From assembly GCA_963709325.1 (NCBI GenBank), contig CAVPVV010000003.1:1612001-1676000 (forward strand): a stretch of 64,000 nucleotides of DNA, in the 5' to 3' direction. The position numbers were made by a program, and so were the translations under genes. The notes below the pieces were generated by a model, which was given only the letters and a program-made list of their open reading frames with translations, was not told where the DNA came from and made no database searches. Origin of the DNA: VFZN01 sp963709325. GTDB lineage: Bacteria; Acidobacteriota; Vicinamibacteria; Vicinamibacterales; UBA2999. Below are positions 33,049-42,219 of the stretch, piece by piece (positions within the stretch are counted from its first letter, which is position 1; each line of letters opens with the position of its first letter).

Positions 33049-35265
33049 TCATTTCTGAGTCTTCGGGTCCCCCGGATGGTATTCCCGCTCGGTGTGGCCC
33101 TTCAGGTCCTCCCGGTAGAAATACACATCGCGCAGGTTGCCGGTCGCGTAACGCTCCGCCTGATCGTTGAAATGCTTCGAGGCCGGAACCGAGTTGAGAC
33201 CGCCCGCCGTCACCGCCTTGGCCTTGACGCGATCGCCAAACTCCACTGCCGCCACGAAACTGTTGCCGCTGGTGCCGTACCACTTCTTGGTGGTCTTGGT
33301 CGGCCGGGCGCCGAACGAAGCGAGCGAGCCCCATCGGGCGGATGAAAACGCGACCGGCGTGCTCGGTCCCTTGTCGTCGAACGGCTGAACGAGGTCGCCG
33401 GTGAGCCGCTGGAAGCGGTTGATCTCGCCCCACGGCGTGTCCCACTTGCCGAAATCGCCGGCCAGCTGATCGACTGCAGCCGCGAGCGCGTCGAGTTTCA
33501 TCTGCGGAGTGGCTTTGGTCCGCATGAACTGATAGGTGGTCACTCCCGCCTTCTGAGCCTCTGGAGCGGACCGTCGCCACAACTCCTCGCCCCAGAAGAT
33601 TCCGACGCTGTTCGCGACCGAGTCGGCGCCCCAGCGATAGTCCCACTTCCGGAGGAGCTCAATCGGCGCCTTCAGTTTTTCCTTGAGGGGACTCGACGCC
33701 GCCAGCCCGTCGTAGCCCTTCACGAGAGTCGGCACCAGCACCGCCAGCTCGGGCTGATTGCTGTCGAAGGCGGCATCGCGCAGCGTGTCGAGGGTGAATC
33801 CCTTCTTCCCCTGCAGCACTTCGACCGCGTGCACGCCGCGAGGGTTCTCACCGACGCGATCGAAGTACGGCGGATAGTCCTTTTGCTTCGGACTGTCCGG
33901 GCCTGCGGCCGAGTACGGCCAGTTGTTGGTGTTCGCCACCCATCCGCCCTTGGGATTGACGACGTTCGGGCTTTCGTCGAAGGTGTGGATTCCCTGCCAG
34001 TCGGTAGCCGGCTTGCTGCCGTCCTGCGGCTTCCCCCAGTCCAGCTTCGGGTCGCGCTTCGGCACGAAGTTCGAGTGGAAGTAGGCGATGTTCCCGTCCG
34101 CATCTGCGTAGAGCGTGTTGTTCGATGAGTTGGTGTGGAGGTCCATCACCTTCTTGTAGTCGGCAATGCTCCGTGCCTTGGTCCGCGAGTACGACTGGGT
34201 GAGGGCCTTTGTCGGCTCTTCCATCAGCCGCACCGACACCCACTTGCCATCCACCTGGCGGACGATCGGGCCGCGGTGCGTGCGATAGACGGTGAACTCG
34301 CGCTGCGCCATGCCGGTCGGCGTCTTGTACGGGATCGACACCTTCTTCACGGTCATCGGCCGCTCTTCGCTGCCGAACTTGTAGAAGACGCCGTTGTCCT
34401 TCTTGGTCACGGTCTCGAGGTACTCATCGATGTTGTCCACGCCGCTCGAGGTGTGCATCCAGCCGGCTTTGTCGTTGAAGCCCTGGTAGATGAAGAACTG
34501 GCCCCACGTGAGCGCGCCGTAGGCGTTCAGGCCCTCTTCGCTCACCATCTGCGCTTCTTCACGGAAGAAGAACGAGGTGTGGGGGTTGATCCACAGCAGC
34601 GCCTTTCCCGAAGCGGAATTCGCCGGCGCAATCGCAAAGCCGTTGGAGCCGGTCGGCTCTTCCGGGTACTCCAGCCCGGACTCGGCGGGGCGGAGCGACG
34701 CCGCCTTTTTCGAGGCCTCGTCGCCGGCGTAGAACGCTTCCAGCTGCGACAGCGAGATGCTCTCGATATCGCCGCCGATGCTCCCCTCGCTGAAGCTGAG
34801 CGCCATCCACGGCTCGAACTGCTTGATCACCCGCGGCTTCACGTCGGCGTGGGTGGCGAGGTAGAAGTTGAGGCCGTCGGCCCACCCGTCCATCAGCTTC
34901 TGGAGCCACTCGGGGCTCTGCTGATACTTCGCTTTCATGTCCTCCGGGTCGATGAACATCTTCATCCGCAGGTCGCGCCAGATCTCCGCCTCGCCTTCGG
35001 CCTCGGCCAGGCGGCCCTGGCTGTTGATGAAGTTCGTTTCGACGCGGTTGAAGTCGTCTTCCGCCTGCGCGTACATGAGCCCGAACACCACGTCGGCGTC
35101 GGTCTTCCCATAGACGTGGGGGACGCCCCAGTCGTCGCGAACGATGGTGATCCCCTGCGCACGCGTGCGCCAGGCGGCGACCTTCGGATCCTCGGCCGGG
35201 GCCGAAGGAGTGGACGACGAGCAGGAGGCGGCCACCAGGGCCAGAAGGAGGACGAGCTTTCTCAT
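33049..35265 (-). CDS. Penicillin acylase family lipoprotein
   Basis: A 738-residue Ntn-hydrolase precursor, longer than most cephalosporin acylases but in the range of acyl-homoserine-lactone acylases. The lipobox LVAASC places it on the membrane. The alpha chain starts RDDWGVPHVYGKTDADVVFGLMYAQAEDDF, a family hallmark. Autocleavage before Ser207 in PTGSNGFAIAP would free the catalytic N-terminal serine, and NNTLYADADGNIAYFH is also typical. It hydrolyses an amide of unknown identity. A TAGAAT box ends 8 nt before the ATG, and the nonamer array lies just upstream. Confidence 0.92.
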   Translation of the reverse strand: MRKLVLLLALVAASCSSSTPSAPAEDPKVAAWRTRAQGITIVRDDWGVPHVYGKTDADVVFGLMYAQAEDDFNRVETNFINSQGRLAEAEGEAEIWRDLRMKMFIDPEDMKAKYQQSPEWLQKLMDGWADGLNFYLATHADVKPRVIKQFEPWMALSFSEGSIGGDIESISLSQLEAFYAGDEASKKAASLRPAESGLEYPEEPTGSNGFAIAPANSASGKALLWINPHTSFFFREEAQMVSEEGLNAYGALTWGQFFIYQGFNDKAGWMHTSSGVDNIDEYLETVTKKDNGVFYKFGSEERPMTVKKVSIPYKTPTGMAQREFTVYRTHRGPIVRQVDGKWVSVRLMEEPTKALTQSYSRTKARSIADYKKVMDLHTNSSNNTLYADADGNIAYFHSNFVPKRDPKLDWGKPQDGSKPATDWQGIHTFDESPNVVNPKGGWVANTNNWPYSAAGPDSPKQKDYPPYFDRVGENPRGVHAVEVLQGKKGFTLDTLRDAAFDSNQPELAVLVPTLVKGYDGLAASSPLKEKLKAPIELLRKWDYRWGADSVANSVGIFWGEELWRRSAPEAQKAGVTTYQFMRTKATPQMKLDALAAAVDQLAGDFGKWDTPWGEINRFQRLTGDLVQPFDDKGPSTPVAFSSARWGSLASFGARPTKTTKKWYGTSGNSFVAAVEFGDRVKAKAVTAGGLNSVPASKHFNDQAERYATGNLRDVYFYREDLKGHTEREYHPGDPKTQK

Positions 35266-35273
35266 GGTGCGGG

Positions 35274-35279
35274 ATTCTA
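35274..35279 (-). promoter_or_regulatory. TAGAAT box 8 nt before the penicillin acylase start
   Basis: On the minus strand TAGAAT (35279-35274) is followed by 8 nt and the ATG at 35265, giving a leaderless-type start. The -35 region would fall inside the GGGTTCGCG array. Confidence 0.45.
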
Positions 35280-35282
35280 TAC

Positions 35283-35333
35283 GGGTTCGCGGGGTCGCGG
35301 GGTTCTCGAGGTTCTCGGGGTTCGCGGGGTTCG
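35283..35333 (+). repeat. Nonamer array, GGGTTCGCG type
   Basis: Six imperfect units (GGGTTCGCG, GGGTCGCG, GGGTTCTCG, AGGTTCTCG, GGGTTCGCG, GGGTTCG) separate the acylase from the DUF5916 gene. Same family as 47687-47800 and the pair at 55851-55930/56345-56407. Confidence 0.85.
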
Positions 35334-35348
35334 GGGTGCCTTCCGGCG

Positions 35349-37562
35349 TCAGCGCTGGAAGAGGTAGGTCGCCTTGAGCACCAGCTGATGATCCTTCCGG
35401 CCGAAGAGGTCGGCCGGAAGGCCGGTCTGGACGACATCGTTGTAGACGACGTAGAGGTCGCTGCCGGGCCGGTAGATGAAGTTGAAGCGGATGTTGTTCG
35501 AGAACTCGTAGGTGCTGGTGTTGTACTGGGTCAGGCTGCGGATCGTCATCCGCGGGGTGAAGGTGTAGTCGACGCGGACCGAGGCCAGGTTCACGACGAA
35601 GTCACCCCACGGCATCTTGACGTCGTTGCGGTTGTACTGGCCCTCTGTGGACAGCCGGCTCGAGAGGCGCACTCCGGCCGCCGCGTTCAGGTTCATGCGG
35701 GTGCCGTCGTAGAACTCGGTGGGCGACACGGTCAGCCGCTCGTAGAGGCGCTTCCCCGGACTGGTGTTGTAGGTGAAGATCCACTCGTCCATGGTGTACG
35801 AGCCGATTGGAATCGTCACCGTCGGCCGAATCCGGAACGGCTGGTCCAGCACGTCGAGGGTCTGCTGGTAGATGACGTTGATGAACGAGTCGTCTCGAAG
35901 CGTCGTGCCCAGCATCAGGTGATTCTGCCGGCCGATCATCCGGTTGGTCTGGTCGGTGATGTAGGTGAGCACGTACATCGGCTCGAGGAGCTTCACGCGG
36001 CCGGCCTTCGGGCGCGGCGTCGGCCCGAAGTAGGCCTTCGTGGTCCGGATGCCGGTTCGCTGCACGAAACCCGCCTCGGCGTTGAAGTTGTCCTGCACGT
36101 CGAGGTAGTTGAGCCAGAGGTTCCACTTCGGGTCCCGATAGGCGATACGGCCGTACCACGCCATGTCGTCACCATCCTTGCCTGGGGTGGCGGTCTTCGC
36201 GAGGAACGAGCTGACTTGGAAGTTACGCCCAATCGCCAGGTTCGCATCCACGCCCATCGTCTGGTTGTAATGGTCGCTGCCGTTCACCGACGACTTGTTG
36301 ATGAAGAGCGCCCCGACCCGGGAGCGCGCGAGGATGTCGCGGCTGTAGCGCGAGACGAAGAAGTTGTCACCCGGCTTGGCGAACGCGGCGTCGGTCTGGA
36401 TGTCGAGCACGCCGACGTTGTTCCGGCCCGACTTGCCCGCCAGTCGCATCCCGCCGATGATCGGCACCGGGTTCCCGCCCTCCGACAGCCCGATGCGACG
36501 GCTGAAGAAGAGGTCGGTCTGGACCGGCGCCGAGGTGAAGGCGCTGCCGGTTCCCATCGTGAAGAAGTTCGAATTCTCCAGGAAGAAGTCGCGCTTCTCG
36601 GGATAGAACAGGCCGAAGCGCGTGAGGTTCACCTGCTGCTCGTCGACCTCGACCTGCGCGAAGTCGGTGTTCACGGTGAGATCCAGGTTGAGCCCCGCAG
36701 TTACACCGTAGCGGGCGTCGAGCCCGACGTCGTGAATCGCGTCGTTGACGGTGGTGTCCGGGGACAGCTGCTGATTGCGGGCGCCGCCGACCACGAAGGG
36801 CTTCAAGCGCAGATCCAAGCCGCGGCTGATGCCCTTGAGATCCCGCAGCTCGCCAGCCAGGCTGACGCGCGTCAGGGTGTAGGCGCGCGGAATCGGCGAC
36901 CAGAGCTCGATCTCGTTCTTGCGGCGAACGTGACGCTGGAAGTTGATGCCCCAGATCTGATCGGCGACCGGCTTGAAGCGCACGGTGCTGAACGGAATCG
37001 AGATCTCGGCGGTCCAGCCGTCGGGGACGATTCGGGCGGCGGCATCCCAGACGCCGTCCCAGTTGCGGTTGATGGTCGAGGTCGTGGTCGTTCCGCGGCC
37101 GCCGCCTTCACCCTCGTCGAAGATCTGCTGTTCCAGCTTCGCGCCGAGCGGGGTGGTGAGGAACATGTAGCCGTTCCGTGAGTCGTGGAACGTGTCGAGG
37201 ATCACCTGGAAGTTGTCCTCGTCGAACAGCCGATCGGCGTCGCGCCGCATCTCGGTCGCCACAACCGGCTCCGAGGCATGGGCGTAGATCCCGATGTAGA
37301 GGTGCCCTTTGTCGTAGAGCACGCGGACCTCGGTTCGGTCGGTGGCCGGTTGCCCGATGTTCGGCTCCTGCTGCACGAACGTGTCGACCAGGTTTGCCTG
37401 CTGCCAGGCCGCCTCGTCGAGTACGCCGTCGATATGGGGAGCGTCGGCGGTAAACACCGCTCCGATGAAGGGGCGTTCCCGGCTGGATTGGGCGAAGGCG
37501 GCAGCCGGAATCAGCAGGGCAAGGCCGGCTAGCCTGATGGCGGCGAGAAGGTGATGACACAT
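35349..37562 (-). CDS. DUF5916 outer-membrane protein with CBM9-like domain
   Basis: A 737-residue exported protein. The signal peptide ends AAFAQ near residue 24. A carbohydrate-binding family 9-like domain (about 30-215: IDGVLDEAAWQQANLVDTF, VRVLYDKGHLYIGIYAH, EISIPFSTVRF) is followed by a DUF5916 beta-barrel (about 230-737) with NTDFAQVEVDEQQVNLTRF and FYPEKRDFFLEN. The last residue pair after aromatic-rich strands fits an outer-membrane barrel. The ligand is unknown. The ATG at 37562 gives a proper signal peptide; a start 12 codons upstream is less likely. Confidence 0.88.
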   Translation of the reverse strand: MCHHLLAAIRLAGLALLIPAAAFAQSSRERPFIGAVFTADAPHIDGVLDEAAWQQANLVDTFVQQEPNIGQPATDRTEVRVLYDKGHLYIGIYAHASEPVVATEMRRDADRLFDEDNFQVILDTFHDSRNGYMFLTTPLGAKLEQQIFDEGEGGGRGTTTTSTINRNWDGVWDAAARIVPDGWTAEISIPFSTVRFKPVADQIWGINFQRHVRRKNEIELWSPIPRAYTLTRVSLAGELRDLKGISRGLDLRLKPFVVGGARNQQLSPDTTVNDAIHDVGLDARYGVTAGLNLDLTVNTDFAQVEVDEQQVNLTRFGLFYPEKRDFFLENSNFFTMGTGSAFTSAPVQTDLFFSRRIGLSEGGNPVPIIGGMRLAGKSGRNNVGVLDIQTDAAFAKPGDNFFVSRYSRDILARSRVGALFINKSSVNGSDHYNQTMGVDANLAIGRNFQVSSFLAKTATPGKDGDDMAWYGRIAYRDPKWNLWLNYLDVQDNFNAEAGFVQRTGIRTTKAYFGPTPRPKAGRVKLLEPMYVLTYITDQTNRMIGRQNHLMLGTTLRDDSFINVIYQQTLDVLDQPFRIRPTVTIPIGSYTMDEWIFTYNTSPGKRLYERLTVSPTEFYDGTRMNLNAAAGVRLSSRLSTEGQYNRNDVKMPWGDFVVNLASVRVDYTFTPRMTIRSLTQYNTSTYEFSNNIRFNFIYRPGSDLYVVYNDVVQTGLPADLFGRKDHQLVLKATYLFQR

Positions 37563-37599
37563 CGAATGGATTAGATCCGCTGATGATATCACGGTCACC

Positions 37600-38313
37600 T
37601 CAGCCGGTCTTCCGCGAGACGAATACGCGACGGCCCCACCGATCGGGGACGACCACCGTTGTCATGCCGATTCTGTCGAGCCGCTCGAGCCAGATCGCTT
37701 CCGCGAAGAGTCCCTCGTGGTGTTGGTCGAGTTCGGCCCGCATCCCGCCGTCCGCGTCACGAACGACGATGGTGTAAGCCACCTCCATGGCCTCGTCGGC
37801 GGGATCCGGATCCCACGACCATTCCAGGTAGCGAAGGGCGCGGCCGTCCTCGCCATCGTGGCCGCCCCAGTCCGTGCCGGGCTCGAAGGTCTCCTTCACG
37901 TAGTCGGGGGCGACGATCACGGTTCCGCCTGGGCGGCAGTGGACCGCCGCGGTCCCGAGCGCCGCCTCCAGATCGTCGCGGGTGACGCAGTAGGCGATGG
38001 CATCGTGGATGAGCACGACGTCGAACACGCGGTTGAGCCGCAGGCTCCGCATGTCGCCCTCGATGTGCTCCACTTCCGGGTTCAGCCGACGGCTCACCGC
38101 CAGCATGTCGGGCGAGATGTCGCTCAGGGTGACGTCGAAATGCGCCTTCATGTGGGAGGCGAGATTGCCGCCACCGGACCCGAGCTCCAACAGGGTCGCG
38201 CGCTCTCCCGGCCACCGCTCGATCATCGACAGAAAGGAATCGGCTTCTTTCGCATAATCTGCGGGCGACGACAGGAGCGGCCACCACGGCGCGAGCGAGG
38301 TGTACATCTTCAT
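37600..38313 (-). CDS. Class I SAM-dependent methyltransferase
   Basis: A 237-residue methyltransferase with motif I LLELGSGGGN, the acidic loop VTLSDIS, and motif II EGDMRSLRLNRVFDVVLIHDA. The target is unknown. The start ATG at 38313 begins MKMYTSLAPWWPLL, typical for this group; upstream sequence in frame is antisense to the next gene. An AGGAGAT direct repeat (38323-38339, plus strand) sits in the gap to the dehydrogenase gene. Confidence 0.88.
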   Translation of the reverse strand: MKMYTSLAPWWPLLSSPADYAKEADSFLSMIERWPGERATLLELGSGGGNLASHMKAHFDVTLSDISPDMLAVSRRLNPEVEHIEGDMRSLRLNRVFDVVLIHDAIAYCVTRDDLEAALGTAAVHCRPGGTVIVAPDYVKETFEPGTDWGGHDGEDGRALRYLEWSWDPDPADEAMEVAYTIVVRDADGGMRAELDQHHEGLFAEAIWLERLDRIGMTTVVVPDRWGRRVFVSRKTG

Positions 38314-38344
38314 GGTCGGAGTCAGGAGATAGGAGATAGGCCGC

Positions 38345-39346
38345 TCACGGCACAAGCACGGCCGCGCCCTGGATGCGCCCGTCGCGGACCGTTGCGAGCG
38401 CCTCGTTGGCCTGCTCGAGCGGGAACGGGGTGGCATCCACTCGAAGCCGGATGCGTGACGCATGCTCGAGGAAACGCTCGCCGTCATCGCGCGTGAGATT
38501 CGCCACCGAGCGAAGGACTCGCTCCTGCCAGAGAGCGGCGTAGGGAAACGACGGGATGTCGCTCATATGGATGCCGGCGCAGACGACTACTCCGCCAGGC
38601 CGGACTGCCCGAAGCGCCACGGGCACCAGAGCTCCGACGGGAGCGAAGATGATCGCGGCGTCGAGCGGCTCGGGCGACGGATCGCCCGATCCGCCGGCCC
38701 ACACCGCGCCGAGCGCGCGGGCATGCGCTTGCGCGGCCTGGTCGCCGGATCGCGTGAACGCGAAGACGGTCCTGCCGTCAGCGACCGCCACCTGGGCGAG
38801 GAGATGTGCCGCGGCGCCGAAGCCGTACAGACCGAGTCGAGCCGCGCCACCTGCTGAAGGACGCTCCGTGGCCTGCCGGTATGCGCGGTGGCCGATGAGG
38901 CCGGCGCAGAGCAGCGGTGCGGCGTGAACGGCGTCGTAGCGATCCGGCAGCGGGAAACAGAACCGCTCGTCGGCGACCGCGAACTCGGCGTAACCGCCCT
39001 GCCGCGTGTAGCCGGTGAAGCGCGCCTGCACGCAGAGATTCTCTGCTCCGGCGCGGCAGTAGGCGCACACGCCGCAGGTCCAGCCGAGCCACGGAACCCC
39101 GACTCGGGCACCCTCTTCGAAGCGGTTCGCGCGATCGCCGCGCCGAACAATCCGCCCGACGATCTCGTGACCGGGCACGAGCGGCAGCGCCGGATCGGAC
39201 AGCTCGCCATCGACCACGTGGAGATCGGTTCGGCACACCGCGCAGGCCTCGATGCGCAGCAGCACTTCGCCGGGCCCGGGCGCGGGCTGCGGCCAGTTGG
39301 CGAGGCGGAGCGGCTGTCGCGCCGCCTCCAGGATCATCGCGCGCAT
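38345..39346 (-). CDS. Zinc-dependent alcohol dehydrogenase family protein
   Basis: A 333-residue MDR-family dehydrogenase. Catalytic zinc ligands are in CAVCRTDLH and PGHEIVG; the structural zinc is bound by the four cysteines of CGVCAYCRAGAENLC; the cofactor loop is GLYGFGAAAHLLAQ. The layout matches the AdhA/AdhP-like group with an alcohol or aldehyde substrate. The gene overlaps nothing and lies 10 bp from the acyltransferase gene. Confidence 0.92.
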   Translation of the reverse strand: MRAMILEAARQPLRLANWPQPAPGPGEVLLRIEACAVCRTDLHVVDGELSDPALPLVPGHEIVGRIVRRGDRANRFEEGARVGVPWLGWTCGVCAYCRAGAENLCVQARFTGYTRQGGYAEFAVADERFCFPLPDRYDAVHAAPLLCAGLIGHRAYRQATERPSAGGAARLGLYGFGAAAHLLAQVAVADGRTVFAFTRSGDQAAQAHARALGAVWAGGSGDPSPEPLDAAIIFAPVGALVPVALRAVRPGGVVVCAGIHMSDIPSFPYAALWQERVLRSVANLTRDDGERFLEHASRIRLRVDATPFPLEQANEALATVRDGRIQGAAVLVP

Positions 39347-39356
39347 GGCGATTGGC

Positions 39357-40547
39357 TCACAGGTAGCTCACCCACCATTGTGAGCTGCGCGCTTTCCACG
39401 CGCCAACGGCGCGGCAGGCGGGATACAGCGCCAGGACCACGGCGATCCAGACGACGTATGCGACCCAGAGGTCGTATCCGAAGTCAGGTGGGTAGCTCGC
39501 GCGCGGGCCGCCCATCGACGGAACCGGCTCACCGATGAACGCCCAGGCCGCGGATCCGTACCGGGCGAGCGCCAGTCCGGCCGAGGCCAGATGCGCCAGG
39601 AAGAAGTGCGCGACGAAGTAGAAGAGCGGCGCGCGGCCGTAGACCGCGAGCGGGTGACTGGATCGGACACCCGACCGATCCAGCCACGCAAGCCCGACCA
39701 GCGCCGGCCCCAGCGTCATCAGCAGGAACGCGAGCGAGGGCGGATACTTCGTGGTGTTCAGGAACGACAGCACGGTGAACACCGCGGTCGGCTGCGACGA
39801 CCAGGGCACGGGATCGCCGTACCCGTTGATCGCCCTCAGCAGCACGAAGCCCAGCGTCGCCGCGATCCCCGCCAGCAGCAGGATGCGCTGCCGTGCTGCC
39901 GCGTCTTGCTCGAACACGGGCCCGGAGGCCAGCCCCAACGCCATCACCGCAACCCACGGCATCAACGGGTAGGCCACGATGAATGTGATCCCCGCCAGCC
40001 GGATCGCGCCAACCTGGTGCAGGACGGTCCACAGCGGCGCCGCTGATCCCAGCTGCGCGGCCGCGATCGGATCGAGCAGGTTGTGTAGCGCGATGACGGC
40101 GACCGCCAGACCCGCGAGAACGCGACGCGGCAGCCACACACCGGCGGCGAGGACGACCATGCTCGCGCCGATCACCCAGAGGACGATCAGCAGCACCGGA
40201 TACGCCGAGAACAGCGAGAAGTTGTAAGCGACTCGCATCACGGTCAGTTCGAGCAGCACGAACCACAGGCCGCGACTGACCAGGAACCCGGCCAGCTCGG
40301 GTCGCGACCGGCCTCGCCGCGACCAGAAATACGCGCCCAGGCCGGCGGTGAACAGAAACGTGGGCGCGCAGAAATGCGTGATCCAGCGCGTCAGGAACAG
40401 CGCGACGGTCGTTTGCTGGAGATCGGTCGGCGACGAGACCATCGCCTCGCGATGGATGAAGTCGCGGACGTGATCCAGGGCCATCACGATCATGACGGCA
40501 CCGCGCGCGGCGTCGATCGCGGCGATCCGGGCGCCGGCCCCGGTCAG
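39357..40547 (-). CDS. DUF1624/heparan-alpha-glucosaminide N-acetyltransferase-like membrane protein
   Basis: A polytopic membrane protein (about ten segments). The family's N-terminal signature R-I-x-x-I-D-x-x-R-G, followed by DHVRDF, is present only if translation begins upstream of the first ATG at 40493. A CTG at 40547 overlaps the cupin stop codon as CTGA, in the pattern ATGA shows elsewhere here, and gives 396 residues including RIAAIDAARGAVM. I therefore prefer the CTG start; it is an inference. Members transfer acyl groups across the membrane to sugars; the substrate here is unknown. Confidence 0.78.
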   Translation of the reverse strand: MTGAGARIAAIDAARGAVMIVMALDHVRDFIHREAMVSSPTDLQQTTVALFLTRWITHFCAPTFLFTAGLGAYFWSRRGRSRPELAGFLVSRGLWFVLLELTVMRVAYNFSLFSAYPVLLIVLWVIGASMVVLAAGVWLPRRVLAGLAVAVIALHNLLDPIAAAQLGSAAPLWTVLHQVGAIRLAGITFIVAYPLMPWVAVMALGLASGPVFEQDAAARQRILLLAGIAATLGFVLLRAINGYGDPVPWSSQPTAVFTVLSFLNTTKYPPSLAFLLMTLGPALVGLAWLDRSGVRSSHPLAVYGRAPLFYFVAHFFLAHLASAGLALARYGSAAWAFIGEPVPSMGGPRASYPPDFGYDLWVAYVVWIAVVLALYPACRAVGAWKARSSQWWVSYL

Positions 40548-40876
40548 AGGTTCTCCTGGATGAATCGCGGGCTGATGTGCACGTCGAGCTGCACCAGCGG
40601 CTCGTCGCCGATCGCTTTGAAGCTGTGAATCTCTCCGGCCTTGATCACGAAGACATCGCCGGCGCCGCCTTCGAACTCGATGCCGTTCACGTTCCAGCGG
40701 CCACGCCCCGCCTGCACGAACTGAATCTCGTCATACGGATGGCGATGCGGTCCGGGCCCGCTGCCCGGTTGGCCGTTGAAGAGAAACACCGACACCTGCG
40801 TGTCGCCGTGATCGGCGCCAACGAAGTTGTGCGAGCTGCCCTTGAACGGCAGGTCCTCCTTGCGAACCCGGTGCAT
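40544..40876 (-). CDS. Cupin domain-containing protein
   Basis: A 110-residue cupin with motif 1 GPHRHPYDEIQFVQAGRG (His, His, Glu) and motif 2 GEIHSFKAIGD (His). AAGGAG lies 6 nt before the ATG. Its stop overlaps the proposed CTG start of the acyltransferase gene, so the two may be coupled. No substrate can be inferred. Confidence 0.86.
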   Translation of the reverse strand: MHRVRKEDLPFKGSSHNFVGADHGDTQVSVFLFNGQPGSGPGPHRHPYDEIQFVQAGRGRWNVNGIEFEGGAGDVFVIKAGEIHSFKAIGDEPLVQLDVHISPRFIQENL

Positions 40877-40917
40877 ACGAGCTCCTTGAGTCTAAATTTG
40901 CTAACGCTCAAAGCGTC

Positions 40918-41304
40918 TCACTCCACTTTCGCGCCGTGCTCGAGCAGCAGCTGCTTCAGCACCGAGCGGTGGCAGTGGCTCTCGTCCTCGCAGTAACAGC
41001 CGACCGAGAAGTCCGCGCTGTGCGACAGCGCCGCGAGCAGGGCAAGATCGTGCTCGGCGGCTGGCTGTTTCATCTCCGCCCTGTACCGCCTCACGAACCC
41101 ATTCCACTTCCCCGGCGAATCCGCAGCGAGCCCTTGCTTCATCGTCTCGAGGCTTGGAGCGAGATTCGGGAACCACACGTCGTACCAGTTCTGGTTCGCG
41201 AACTCGCTTTTCGGCACCCCGCGCGGCGGACGTCGGACCGTGCCGATGCGCGTTCCTTCCTTCGACTGTCGTGGGGAGCCCAGACGGACGACTCGCACGC
41301 TCAT
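40918..41304 (-). CDS. DUF488 family protein
   Basis: A 128-residue DUF488 protein: VRLGSPRQSKEGTRIGTVRRPPRGVP, NQNWYDVWFPNLAPS, FVRRYRAEM and the C-terminal VGCYCEDESHCHRSVLKQLL with its conserved Cys-His cluster. The role of the family is not established. It is the last gene of a row of three on the minus strand, together with the VOC gene and the unnamed gene. Confidence 0.85.
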   Translation of the reverse strand: MSVRVVRLGSPRQSKEGTRIGTVRRPPRGVPKSEFANQNWYDVWFPNLAPSLETMKQGLAADSPGKWNGFVRRYRAEMKQPAAEHDLALLAALSHSADFSVGCYCEDESHCHRSVLKQLLLEHGAKVE

Positions 41305-41313
41305 CGCGTCACC

Positions 41314-41751
41314 TCAGTCGTGGAGCACGCCGCCCCACGCCGCCGGGTCCACGTCTTCGACGGTCTGCGAGAAAGTCCAGACGTGTCCGCCGGGATCGAC
41401 CGCGGTGTACTGGCGTTCCCCGTAAGGGTAGGTCTCGGGCTCGTGAACAAGTTTCGCCCCGTGCTCTCGGGCGCGTGCGCAGTGAGCATCCGCGTCCGCG
41501 ACCCGGACGAGAACCGAGTGGTTGCCACTTGCCGCGTTGGCTGTGCCACCGTCGCGGACGACGAGCGCGCCGCCTTCGAACATCATCTGGACGCGATGGG
41601 TTCCGATGGTCAGGCGCTCGCGAAAGCCGAACGCTCTCTTCAGCCACTCGACGGCGCCGGGGACGTCGGCGTACTGCAGCACGGGAATGACGACCGCCGG
41701 TGGAACCGATCGATTGGCGCGCATGGCCGCGATTGTGCCACGGCCGATCAC
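41314..41751 (-). CDS. VOC family protein (glyoxalase/bleomycin-resistance fold)
   Basis: A 145-residue protein with two beta-alpha-beta-beta-beta modules of the vicinal-oxygen-chelate fold: VIPVLQYADVPGAVEWLKRAFGF and VLVRVADADAHCARAREHGAKLVHEPE, then VDPGGHVWTFSQTV. The GTG at 41751 overlaps the previous stop (GTGA); an ATG nine codons in (41724) is a possible alternative. A function such as YdeH/PhnB-like binding is possible but not certain. Confidence 0.85.
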   Translation of the reverse strand: MIGRGTIAAMRANRSVPPAVVIPVLQYADVPGAVEWLKRAFGFRERLTIGTHRVQMMFEGGALVVRDGGTANAASGNHSVLVRVADADAHCARAREHGAKLVHEPETYPYGERQYTAVDPGGHVWTFSQTVEDVDPAAWGGVLHD

Positions 41752-42155
41752 CCTGCCGGATAGTGATTCTCGTCAAGATGCTCGACGGTGAGCGCGTCCA
41801 CCGGCCACCGCTGAAGTGCAGCAACGACCCGGCCGCGCAGGGCATCGAGCCCGGGGACGTCCACCACCTGTGCGCTCCGCAGAAGCCGCGGCCGTCTCGA
41901 GGTGATGTGAATCTCGAACTCACCGGCGAGGTGGTCGTGCGTGAAGACGTCCACCGCCAGTTTCACGCCGTCGTGCTCGAACCAGACGAACCATCCCCAG
42001 TCCTCCTGTGTCGCCTCGAGCGACGGATCGTACGCGTCGCGAAGCGCCGGCAACAGCTGGTCCAGGACGAGGTCGCCGCCGATGCAGCAGTCGTTGATGT
42101 ACGGCTCGCTGCCCGCGCCGGTGAGTGGCTTTCTGAAGCGAATGGAGTACGGCAT
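41748..42155 (-). CDS. Hypothetical protein (coupled to VOC gene)
   Basis: A 135-residue soluble protein I do not recognise. It starts MPYSIRFRKPLTG and contains an aromatic stretch EDWGWFVWFEHDGVKLAVDVF and ITSRRPRLL. It has no signal peptide or membrane segment. A longer frame upstream to 42245 lacks protein-like sequence. It overlaps the VOC gene by 4 bp and is divergent from the racemase-like gene. Confidence 0.7.
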   Translation of the reverse strand: MPYSIRFRKPLTGAGSEPYINDCCIGGDLVLDQLLPALRDAYDPSLEATQEDWGWFVWFEHDGVKLAVDVFTHDHLAGEFEIHITSRRPRLLRSAQVVDVPGLDALRGRVVAALQRWPVDALTVEHLDENHYPAG

Positions 42156-42219
42156 GCCTTTCGTCCCTCGGTTTGTACCAAGTGCGGCCGGTGCCACCGC
42201 GACCGGAGCATCATGGGTC

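Noticed and set aside
38323..38339. AGGAGAT direct repeat as a full array
   Set aside because: Only two copies plus a partial one are present, too few to claim as a member of the array set.
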